64,000 nt of DNA from Annona cherimola (Eukaryota > Streptophyta > Magnoliopsida > Magnoliales > Annonaceae), in NCBI GenBank assembly GCA_030490835.1, contig CM059975.1, positions 32,210,133-32,274,132 on the forward strand. Reading direction: 5' to 3'. Numbering within the stretch: position 1 is the first letter of the stretch; every line of letters begins with the position of its first letter. The notes under the pieces were generated by a model. The model was not told where the DNA came from and did no database searches. It worked only from the letters and a program-made list of their open reading frames with translations. Positions 1-11,800 of this stretch are shown here, piece after piece. The translations under genes were made by a program, and so were the position numbers.

Positions 1-184
1 ACAATGGTCTTCCCACTCAGGATGGGCAGTGTCTAAAAGTTAATGATTCATTCTTACTAGCAGGACTGAAATCTCAGTGCTGCCTTTTGGGACAGTTGGA
101 ATACTGAGATTAGATACAAGCTTTGCTTTACTTTTTTCAGTTTTATTTAGTCAATTTATGTAACTTAATTAGTTGAACAAAAAC

Positions 185-800
185 TGATATATGAAATTTA
201 ATTTTGAAAATTGTGAGAACATAGATGAGGAACCAGATCAAGTAGTACCAAGAACTGACCATTTTTATGTATCTAAGATCAATAGTTCAAGAAAGTAGAG
301 AAATTAAGATAGACATTATAAGTAGAATCCAACCAGGTTGGAGGAATTGGTGAGGGTGCTTTGGGAGTTATATGCGACCATCGAGTTCCAACTAAGCCAA
401 AGGAAAATTTTATTAGATGATGACAAGACCAGCTATGCTTCATGTGGTAGAATTTCTGGCAATTAAAGAACAGCATACATGTATAACGAGTGTCTCAAAA
501 ATGAGAATATTAAGCAAAATGGTAAAACAAGAAAATAAAATTGCAAAAGTAATTAGAGATAATCTAAAGGTGAAACCAGTAGGTAATGAAATGAGGGAAG
601 TAGACGAAGATGGTCCAAGCATGTTAAACAGAGACCTGAAGTGACACTAGTTAGGAGAGCAGAGTGTATTCAAATAGAAGGCTGCAAGATAATGGCAGGA
701 AGACCCAAAAAATGGAAGTAATAAAAAATATGAAGACATTAGAGATAATTGAGAACAGATTTATGATTGCAAAAAATGGCACAACAGGACATAACCATTC
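185..800 (+). mobile_element. Decayed 3' part of an RTE-like LINE
   Basis: Broken frames still read as the C-terminal part of a plant non-LTR polymerase: VVPRTDHFY, a stretch like 'RP-MLHVVEFLAIKEQH', IRDNLKVKPVGNEMRE and CKIMAGRPKKW. The better-preserved minus-strand copy at 19394-19990 shows the same order. Several stops and indels make it non-functional. Confidence 0.75.
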
Positions 801-1837
801 AGAACTATTTTCTGTTATTGTAAAGCTGCAAAATTATGGGCAGTTATTGTTTTATCTAAAAAATTGTGTGGTCGGTCTCTACAAAAGAGAAACAATTTGG
901 ATGGATGTTTGTAGATTGCAAAATTGATTACAATGGATAGGATCCTAAAATTTTCTATTGTTATGGCTTATCTGAGTTTCAGTCAATACATCGTGGTATC
1001 ATGGCTTCACTTGACCCCCATATATTAAGTCAATACTGATATATTTTTGGGTTTTGGTAGGATTGGGTTATTACCTACTTCTATGTCAGTTATTTGGCAG
1101 ACAGATTCATGCTTGTCATGTGCTCATTTATAAATGCCACAAAATGTTTGTTAGGCTTGACGTGGTTTTGTACTTCCATTGCAGATCTTTTAATTCTGGT
1201 TTTTCTGTTCCGACTCTTATTAACTTCCATTCTTTTAAAATGAAAAGAGTTGAAAAGGAAAGAGAGAAAGAAACAAGGGTTCAATTTCCAATATCTCAAG
1301 ATTTGTGCTTGCTTTGTTGCTAAATATGGGATACAGAGTTAGCCTCAGAAAAAAGATGATGTTGCTTTTATTCGAGATGATACTGATTTGATTAAGAAGT
1401 TTATTACTAAAACAGAGATACAGTGAAGTTCGTGTCAAATAACTAAAGTACAAATTTAGAATTAATGCTAATTTAAATTCCAAAGTTAAACAATAAATAT
1501 ACATATGCTATGTGCACATTAGCAAATAAAAGAGAAGGGAATATTTAACTAAATTTTCATAAATTTTGACCCAATACTATGTTAACCCATGAAGAAATCA
1601 TAATATTGGGTTCAAAAGATGTGGAGTACTAAATGAGCCAAGATTTATATACAGGGAAATACTTCAATTCGCCATGGAATATTGAAGATTTCTGAGTGCC
1701 CCCCATTTTGGGTTCAGCTTATGACAAAATTAAAATCTAACCAGTTATATGGTCTAGCATCATTTGTTTTTCCTTGTGCCATCATTTCAATTAGGTTCTT
1801 GGGTGGGCTATGTCTGCTTAAAATACTTATAGTCATG

Positions 1838-2045
1838 TGTAAATTAAGAAAAATACTGGGATCCATTCATAGGTGCATTAGAATATGATAATACTTTATA
1901 AAATTATTTATCTAATAGAAATGATGTTTTAGACGGTTTAGATGTTGGATATACGACTTCGAAATCTATATGCAAATCTAATAATTTTATTATGTTGATT
2001 TTACATATTATCTAGATGGGGCCCATGCAAACTTGGTTTCTTGAG
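1838..2045. repeat. Fragment of the foldback (long inverted repeat) family
   Basis: The stretch matches the middle of the ~500-bp foldback elements found in many copies at 47-58 kb: the 'AAATACTGGGATCCATTC' part, the 'AATACTTTATA' part, and the 'TAGACGGTTTAGATGTTG' part, then GGGCCCATG. Both ends are missing. Confidence 0.6.
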
Positions 2046-2089
2046 CTCCATTTGGCGATGCATAGAAGGGGAAATTTTTTTCGCCCCAT

Positions 2090-2327
2090 TTTCTACCCCT
2101 TTTGATGTGATATGACATCCAAACATCCTACTTTTTAATCATTACGTCTACAATCTGATCTTTTTTCACATATTTTCATTATCCTATCTATTTTAAAGTT
2201 ATTCTCCTTACTATTAAATAATTAGTATCGCTATCACATCACATCACTTCTTCACTTTTCAAAAAAAATTTACGTAGAAATTTTTTTTTTTTTACCCTAT
2301 TTTTTGCACAATACCAAACAGCCTATT
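2090..2327 (+). mobile_element. Degenerate copy of the abundant ~275-bp MITE
   Basis: The body shows TTTTTAATCATT, CCTATCTATTTTAAAG and ATCACATCACATCAC in the same order as the complete copy at 10165-10441, and ends near AATACCAAACAGCC. The left end is eroded. Confidence 0.6.
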
Positions 2328-2334
2328 ATTCGAT

Positions 2335-2560
2335 TATGTGACCAGAGACTAGAAATAGCACTAGCTAGGAAGAATAAACTTATCAAAATAGAAGGGAACA
2401 AGAAAACTGGGCAAAGGCCAGAAAAGCATCATTGGCGGTTATTAGGGAAAGACGCATTGATGTTTGGGCATGACGAGGCTAACTCAAGACTAACTGGTAT
2501 GGTACAAAAGAATCCATGTAGTTGACCTCACCTAGGTGTGAAACAACTTCTGATGAGGTA
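2335..2560 (+). mobile_element. Very decayed LINE 3' end
   Basis: The end reads '...ATCCATGTAGTTGACCTCACC...AGGTGTGAAACAACTTCTGATGA', matching the 3' terminus of the LINE family seen at 19394 and 39000-39265. The coding part upstream is barely recognisable. Confidence 0.5.
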
Positions 2561-2834
2561 TTGAGAATGTGCTTTTTTTTTGTTTTGTTTTAACTTCATT
2601 ATATTCAATAAATCACTGATTTTATTTAGTATTCAAATGCATATTAGTAAAATGACTGTGTAAACCTACTTATCCTTGATGAAGTTAATGATTTCTTATG
2701 GATTATCCTTCAAGGCTTATTAACTGTATTAGCCTTATCGTACAGTTGTCCAGTGTCCAGAAAGCCATGCCACAAATTGTGTCATGTTTCAATGTGCTTT
2801 TGGTTAATTTTTGTTTTGCTCTTTTATTCTGCAG

Positions 2835-5800
2835 CCTATGAGCATGGTGTTGCCTGGTGTTGTCGGGTTCAAATTGACCGGAAAATTGTGTGATGGGGTC
2901 ACGGCTACTGACTTGGTTTTAACTGTGACCCAAATGTTACGGAAGCATGGTGTTGTTGGCAAGTTTGTGGAGTTTTATGGTAATTTCAAAACAGCAATTT
3001 GAAGGAATAAGACTTCATTCTGAATTCACATATTTTATTCCCATTTGTCAGAAACCTAAATGCTCCTTGTTGTGTGTAGGTGGTGGCATGGGTGAATTAT
3101 CATTGGCTGATAGGGCCACTATTGCAAATATGTCGCCTGAATATGGAGCAACAATGGGATTCTTTCCTGTAGACCATGTCACTCTGCAGTATCTCAAATT
3201 AACAGGAAGAAGTGATGAAACTGTGAGTATTTTATAATGCTAAAGAGAATTTAGGATGAAAGTTTGGGTTTCTTTGAATAAAAAGTGAAATTTGTAATTT
3301 TTTGCTGTAGGTGGGAATGATAGAAGCTTACTTGCGGGCAAACAAAATGTTTGTTGATTACACTGAGGTATGTGCGCATTTGCTGACTCTTTAAAAGAAC
3401 TACTGTTTGTATCTGTAAAGCAAAATAGTTTCTAATCATGAATGGCTAGAAATGTTTTCAGCTTATGTGTGTTTCCATCTTAAAGAATGCTATAATAAAA
3501 GAGCAATTGAGAGTGGGTGGCAGTTGTGCTTTTTGATCCCACCTTATTTCCTTCCTGAAGGTGCTTGTTGGGCTGTGTGTAAATACATTTACTGTTAGTT
3601 CTGTATCAGGCTTAACGCCAAGATTTACTTTTTGATTCAGCCTCAAACAGAGAGAGTGTACTCATCTTATATGGAATTGGATCTTGCGAATGTTGAGCCC
3701 TGTATTTCAGGTCCAAAGAGGTGTGTTGTCTTGGTTAACTCTTTACCTAGTTGCTAGTCATTTCTTCCATTATGTTTATTTTCTTTGAAATAACCCTTCC
3801 TTACTGATTGTAATAGACCTCATGATCGAGTTCCCTTGAAAGAAATGAAGGCAGATTGGCATTCTTGTTTGGATAACAAAGTTGGATTCAAGGTGAGATT
3901 GATCACTTTTGTCTAATTTGTTTGTTGCATTCTGTGGATGGAAATGTTCAATAGATGAATGGTTTGTGCTGTGATTTCAGCAATGCTCATGAAACAATTG
4001 GTTCTACTTCTTTATTAGATAAAACTGCAGATTGATGTTTTCTTGGAATTTGGCTCAGGCTGGTACTCACTTTAATTTGGTTCTCTGTGTCTCCATCTGT
4101 CAGAGGAAGATAATGTTTCAGATAATTTCAACTCATTGAGATTGACAAAGCTGACGTACTATATATTTGGATCTTCTTACCGTAACCATGTCCAAAGTTT
4201 TAGTTTGGCAACAGATATATTTAATGTTAGTACTTAGTTGTTTTTCCTTAATAAAATAAGCTTGTCAGTGCAGTTATTAGCATTTGTTAACCCCTTTGGT
4301 TTATCTACCCTCATCTCATCACCTATTTATTCCACTTAAATTATTTTTCAAATTATGATCCTTTAGTCTCTCTTTGCTTATTTACCCATTGATTCTGCCT
4401 AAATGATTTCCATTTATTTTATTTCTAATTGTATTCTTCCTAGCGTTGCCTTATGTCCATGTTTACGCCATTGTTTCAGCCGCGTAGATGTGTTATTCCT
4501 TGACTGCCTAGCGTTCCATATCATAAAGTATGACCAGTTGGATGATTGTCCTTTGAAAATTTTCTTTGAAGTACAAATCCATTTCTGTTATCCGCCTGGA
4601 GTACTGTGCTCAACATCTATCGTTTCCTTTTCTTGAGCTGTAAATTATAAACGAAAATGCTCTCGTTGGACAAATATTCAGTGAACCACGTCAACTAATT
4701 TCTGATTTGCATTCCTATTATTGCTGAAGTTACTTTCATATAATTGTTCATAGTTCAAAAAGTTCAAAACTACCATTTTTTGAAGCTTCTTTACATTATC
4801 TAGTTTGAAGCTCATATTCTACCATGTTTGATTTATTAAAATTAGAGCTTATCCCAAATATACCCACTACGTTTGACCCTAAATTCAAAACTTTTCCAAA
4901 ATCCCAAATATACTTATTGTGTTTGCATCTGATCTCAGAAGTACTCATGCTGTCACAGCTATGACTAATTGCCATTAACTAATATGTAAAATTACCAAGA
5001 TGCCTACCAAAATCTTTGTCCAATAATTTTAGTGCATTCATTTTCTGGATTTTGAGGTTGAAAGAAATTTGGGAGATGCTTTGGGGAAAATTCATGGGAG
5101 GGCAATAATTTCAGGGCATTGATTTGCCGGATTTGATGAATCCCTTTTCCTCAATTGGAAGAGGGTATTTTTGACATTTACAAAAATTAAACCTCAGAAT
5201 TAACTACACGTTCGGACAATTCCTTAATGGAGTGTGACAGAGTGGGCAGATTTGGGATTGCATGCAAATGTAGAGGGTATATTTAGGATTAGCTCAAACT
5301 TAGTGGGTATATTTGGGATAAGCCCTTAAAATTGTATTGTTTTTAAACACTATAAAACAAGGTACTTATTCCTGAAATTGTTGTCTTATCTAGATCCGAA
5401 CAAAAGAGATACATGCTTAATGCTGAACCTTGATGTAAAGTGATGTTAGCTGATAGAGTTCTCTACTAAAAATGATATTTCTGATAACTATCATTTTTCA
5501 AGCCCAAACTAATTAACGGAAAAAGTGAATACTGCTTAGACCTCATTGTGAAAACTCTTAGAGAAGATTGGTTTCTGCTTCTGCATGCATTGGTTCCAAG
5601 GGGAAGGGGATGTGGATCAAGATAGTTCATGAACAGTCGCTGCGTGACAGTTTGTGACTGTAAGACAGTGTGCTAACATGTTAATCAAGGTAGCATGCTA
5701 CTTGTACTATGGACTGTCTCATGGCAACCTAATCCGCGTCCATTCCAGTGGAATTCTAATGAGTCAGTGACTATGGCTTTGCTATTTGAAAGTGTTGTTG

Positions 5801-8800
5801 ATGAGCTGTTGTGTTATCCATGACCTTATTGAAGAGCTGAATTTAATTCAACAGGGCTTTGCAGTGCCAAAGGAGTCCCAAGACAAAGTAGTCAAATTTT
5901 CTTTCCATGGGCAGCCCGCAGAGCTCAAGCATGGTAGTGTTGTCATAGCAGCCATCACAAGCTGCACAAACACTTCTAATCCTAGTGTTATGCTTGGTGC
6001 TGGGTTGGTTGCCAAGAAGGCCCATGAATTGGGACTGCAGGTAAACTTCAATCTGTCACATCCATTACCCACTCTCTCTTGAATTTAAAATGGTTGGTGG
6101 ACCTGGACACAGGGCATAAACTCTTGCAGTTGCTCCAAGGTCCACCGTCTCTTTGCTTGCACTTCTGAAGGATAATTGTATCTTTCAGATTTTTACCTCT
6201 TACTTGCTCTAATTGCTAATTGTAACTTTCAGATTTTCGTCATCTTTTTTCACACACCGATATCTGCTGCCCAGCACCTGGTTGCATGCTTTGCTATGAG
6301 TTAGATTACTAATTTGAATCTACAATTGGTTGGATTTTTTACTGTCTAGGTTAAACCATGGATCAAAACAAGTCTTGCGCCAGGATCTGGTGTTGTGACC
6401 AAATATCTGCAAAACAGGTACTGTTCTTGTACACCTGTCTTTCTGCTGTTAATTGAAATGTTTATTAAGGAATGGTATCCATGGGATGTATCGGTGTTTT
6501 ATTATCAAGTATGCATTGTTTTTTATTTCATAAACGTGGACAAGTAACACTTGTCCAATGTTCCTTCTCAATCCATCATTTACATCCTGGCAATTGAGAT
6601 ATACCATATACGGTGATTACAATAAAGTGTTGATACTAAGGCCACATGTTATTCACTATCAAATTGGGCTACTATTTCTCAATGTCTGTTGCAGACAATT
6701 TTGCCTGTGAACATCCTGAGAGCTTTTCCCTGAGGCTTGGTTGTCTTACAAAGTGAGAAAATTCTTAGATTTGATATCATAAAGAAATTAACCATTTCTC
6801 TTAAAGGCTCTAGATACAACAGAGAACATCAGGTTTATCTCTTAATCCTGTCATCCAGGAGTTTATATTGTGAATGGTAGCTTGCAATTGGATCATAACA
6901 TATCATTATAGAATCGAATGTCTATGATGGACTAGTAACTATTCATTATGCCAGTTTTGCACTCTTCCCAGGTACGCCTTCAGCAAAGCTGGTGGCTTAT
7001 GACCAGGCCTTCTAATCTCACATGGCTTTTACTGTGGTTGGCTTTTGTCTGTGTTGCCAACATCTTTGTGGTTTGAACTTAGGTGTGTCCTGCTCAGCTA
7101 TCATTCAGAGAAGAATCATTGCTCCAGATGATCTGGTGTTAGGGCCTCAGGAGAAAGAGAAAATATTTGGGGCCTGATTGGCTTCATGGAATGAATTTGA
7201 TTGGAATAGGTATCCTGGGAGAATTCCATTTTCGAACTATTGATTTGCAATGTACTTTCCATCCCAGCTATACTGTTCCCATCATTTACCTATATATCTG
7301 CAGTCCTTACAGCACTATTTATTTAACACTATTTGCTTTGTAGCTGTCATCATGGCTTATACTGTTGACATCTATTCCATTTGAGTCGAATCCCTATTAT
7401 TGATCAAGCCCTTAATCTATTTTGGGCCAGCAACAAATTCTTTAATGAAACAGTTAATTTTCATAAATTAGATGTCACTGCCAGTGCTTTGGACTATTCT
7501 TCATTGTTCCCTGTGGCGGATGAGCCATCAAGTAGAAGTTGTGCTGAAGGTGATCCTGCCCATTAATTTCAGGAAACTCCCTATTGTTCAGGACCATTGG
7601 TTTGTTCTTACGCTTAAAGGCCATTTTAAGCTATCAGTAGCTAGATACTCCTAATCCATGTGGTTTTGAGTGAATGCTTTTTCAAAGTAAGTCTTGGTGT
7701 CCATGCCAAGCACAAAATCTATTTTCTTGCTTTCCCATCCTCTTTCAATGATGCAGTTTGTAATTTACTCAACCACCTTACTTTTGCTCATTGGCATTTA
7801 TTTTCCCAATTATTATCCGCCATGCTTTCATCTAATAACCCTATCTATGTTTTTAATTTACTTTCTTTCCAGTCGTTACCAACTATCCTCTCACAACATT
7901 CCATTCACTTTTCTGAATTGCATTCCCCCCTCATTTCTACTATTTTAATATTTCCCTATTCAAAGTGTACCTGGTGTTGAGTTTTGTTGCGGCTGATTTT
8001 GATTATAGCCATAGAGGAGACGGCTTTAAACATTACAAGAATTCATGTTTTTCTGTATTCAGTGGTCTCCAAAAGTATCTCGACCATCAAGGTTTCCATA
8101 TTGTCGGGTATGGCTGCACTACATGTATTGGGAATTCCGGGGATCTGGATCAGTCAATTGCTTCTGCAATTTCAGAAAATGGTATCATCGGGATTAATGC
8201 CCTTCTTATTTTTTGTCCTTTTTTCCCTTAAAATTTTAGCAGCTTAATTAATCTTTTATGTCATTTTTCTAACCCTCCAACTGGTTAATTTTATTTGACA
8301 ATGCTATGATCTGCAGACCTCATTGCTTCAGCTGTTCTCTCTGGAAATCGTAATTTTGAGGGCCGAGTTCATCCTCTGACCCGAGCTAATTACCTTGCTT
8401 CACCTCCTCTAGTTGTGGCATATGCCCTTGCTGGCACGGTATGTATGTAATGATAGACTTGCTTTCTCTACCCCAACGTTCAACCATTAGGCATATAATG
8501 TGGGGAAGCAGACTTTGGCTTTTAGTTCATGCGAAAGTTCATTGCTACCTCACTTGTTATGTGCCATATGTTACTCAGGAGAGCAGACCATCAACTAAAA
8601 AGTGATATGGCATAGTCCTCTCTGCTGCTTCTGAATTCTTTTCCCAATTAGAGAATGCATCATGGAGCACAGAAAGCCTTCAATAAACTGGTTGTTGTTT
8701 ATTCCATCTGCATTGCACTTCGGGAGATTAGATTTCATTTTGCAGTGAAAATGGCCTCCCATGTTGCTCAATTAATAACTAGCTAAATATCACATAATTA

Positions 8801-11800
8801 ATAACTAGCTAAATATCACATACTTAGGCATAGAAATGTGTTTCTTAAAGAAAGTATCTCACAAAGATAGTTGATGAAGCTAAATAGATAAGTAGATAAA
8901 TTCTAAAGCTGCAATTAAATGAATTTCAGGATTATTACTGATGAAATTCTTTTGACCAATAAAGAATTGCTGGACTGCCATCGTAATATGTAAGCCTTCT
9001 GTGGGATCAACGGGCATTGTTTGTTAGTTGAAAAATTAGCACCATTTTTTAGTCTTTGTAAGTGTTATGGTGGAAAACAAAGCTAATTTGGCTCACAAAA
9101 TTATGTTCTGATAACTAGGACGGAATGATTATGGATGCAGAATAGGAGGAGAAATTATAAGAAAGAAGAATTCTGTCAAGAGGATGAAGAAAGGGATAAA
9201 ACTTTGTGAATTTAGGACAATGACATAGAATTAGGAAGCCAGCAAATAAAAGAATCAGTTTTCTCCAGATCATCAACTTAAAGAAAGCCTAGTACAAAGT
9301 TTTACTATTTATAGGAATTCCCTACGCAGAATGAAAAACCTTGCCTTAAGTTTATGAATAGAAACCATGAACAGAATAAATAAAATACTAGTCTAAACAC
9401 ATCTTTGTATGTTGACTACTTGATTCATCAGTTCCTAAACCAAGGAATTTGAAAAATCTAAAAGCCTAAATCTAAGTCCTGAATGGCTACTGTATAGAGA
9501 ACAATTGTTCCACCGCTTTCTATGTCAATTATATTGATCTAAGGTCCAATTGTAGTCTGGAACAGTAATTGTCTAACCAGAGGCCTTGAAAGAAGCGAAC
9601 CTAGATGTGATGGTTCTCTACTAGTATTAGAATAAAATATTTGATATTAGCATGGAACCAAATTTAAGTCTAGCCAACACAAAGCTGTATTAAAGGTCAA
9701 CTTTTTTTTTTTCTAGATATTTATTAAAGACAATTTTATTTTGTCTCAGAATATGCTTAAGATTTAATGAAGAATCCAGTTGATTAATACATTAATTGAT
9801 CAGGCATATTTAACATTTATAGTTAAACACATTTAACCAATTATAAGTTTTAATAGAATAATTATTGCTTATTTTTAATTCTTTGCATAGTTATTACATT
9901 TTATTTATTTAAACTTTAATTTACAAAAAAAATGATGGAAACATAATAGAAAATTCTATTATTTTCAAATCAAATTTCATTCCACATTGCAAATTCAACC
10001 CGAACATGACTACTAGGATTAGGGGTAGACAGGTTGATGGTTAAGGTTCTAGAAATAGGGTTATGGTTAATGACCCAAGGTGCATGTGCGTGCCAATCAT
10101 AAGTGCAACCATAACCCAAGGTGCATGTGCGTGCCATTCATAAGTGCAATCATGAATAGATTGAGGGTGTGTTTGACAATTGATAGAAAATGTCAAGTTA
10201 AAACTTTTCAATCTCTACAACTATCATATTTTTTAATCATTTTTTCACATTTTCCTATACAACTACCCTACTTTTCAATCATTTCTACACAACTATCTAC
10301 ACAACTATCCACACAACTAACCTATCTATTTTAACTTTATCATCTTTACGACTCATCATTATCCCTATCATATCACATCATTTGACAACTTTTACTCTCT
10401 AAAACTTTTCATCAAAAGTTTGTTCATTACTAAACACACCCTGAGATGGCAACTATCGGACTTTTTTAGGTTGAAAATGTTTCTCTGTCGCAGGAAGTTT
10501 TATTGATTTTGCTATTTGGATTTATGTTAATGATTAAAAGTTTGCTTCATGCTTTGATTGCTCATGGGCAGACAAGTTACATATCAAATGGCGCTGTTTC
10601 TTAATAATGAACTACTTTCTCTTCCTGGGTACTGGTTACTTTTGCATTGTTTTTTGTTCCATCAAACTCATGTGCTAACCACCAAATTAACCTCCTGTTT
10701 TCAGGTTGATATTGATTTTGAAAAGGAACCAATTGGTCTGGGGAAAGATGGCAAGAACATCTATTTCAAGGATATTTGGCCAACAAATGAAGAAATCGCA
10801 GAGGTAAACACTGCCAATGTCCATACCATTGCTGTAGAAAATAAATCGGATTTTCTTCATTCATGATTCATGAATGGACACATGTTGCATCAGATACAGA
10901 GAAATTTTACAAAGAAAGTCATTTCTGACAATTGTCTGTTGTGTAATTCCATGTTTTAATAGGCAGACACTATGTTGTGTGAACTGGAACCAGTTCCTGG
11001 CTAATTCAGCTTGGGACTAAAGTGGTCTGACCAAAGAAGCTAAATGAAACATGTTAACCTACCCGATCGGTTAAATTAATTTTTAGTAAATTAAAATCAT
11101 AACATGTAATTGGCCAGTGTATGTGGAGCATTTGATTTCTATTTCTTTTTCAGCATTCAAATCACCTCTGACCTTCGAACAGGATCCAAATCTTCAGCAT
11201 CATTACTAATATTTGCATCCTTGACAGCAGGATGTAAATCTTCAGCATCATTACTAATGCTTGCATCCTTGACAGCAGGATGTAAATCTTCATTCATCAT
11301 TACTAATGCTTGCATCCTTGACAGCAGGATGTAGATCTTCAGCATCATCAATGTATCTTTATTATCTGTAAAATTTTTTGAACATATAGTCTGGACTCTG
11401 GTTCTAAATGAACTATTCATGCAACTGTTGCAACCTTCGTGTGTTCTAAAAGCATTGATATCTTTGATGTGTACAGCTCTTTGCAGTATGTTGCCGTGGT
11501 TTGCTAAATTTATCGGAATATTTATTACTGTCATTTACTAAATCATCTCAAATATCTAGTGACAGGACAATGTGAGATGTTTAGGACAACTACATGCAGC
11601 TTGTCTTTGTAGAGTATCAGGTGTTTCTTGTCGTCAGATATTACTGCACCTGTGGCCATTGCCCATTACATCCTTTCTTATTCCCTTGTCTACTCAAAAT
11701 ATGTTGCATTTGTAAACTGTCAAGGTTTTCTGTGTAGGTGGTTCAAACGAGTGTGTTGCCTGATATGTTCAAGAGCACATACAAGGCAATCACCAAGGGA

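Larger units (their letters stand above)
1..2834 (+). other. Aconitase intron (3' part) entering from the left edge
   Basis: No aconitase exon is found before 2835, so this stretch is the tail of an intron that begins outside the window. It holds two decayed LINE pieces (about 185-800 and 2335-2560), a foldback fragment (1838-2045) and a degenerate MITE (about 2090-2327). Nothing recognisable was seen in 800-1838 or 2560-2830. Confidence 0.8.

Noticed and set aside
2304..2525. 73-codon plus-strand gene
   Set aside because: It overlaps the LINE 3' relic in the aconitase intron and has no independent support.
11157..11534. 125-codon minus-strand frame with repeated DLHPAVKDA units
   Set aside because: It is the translation of the intronic 48-bp minisatellite, whose period happens to be divisible by three.
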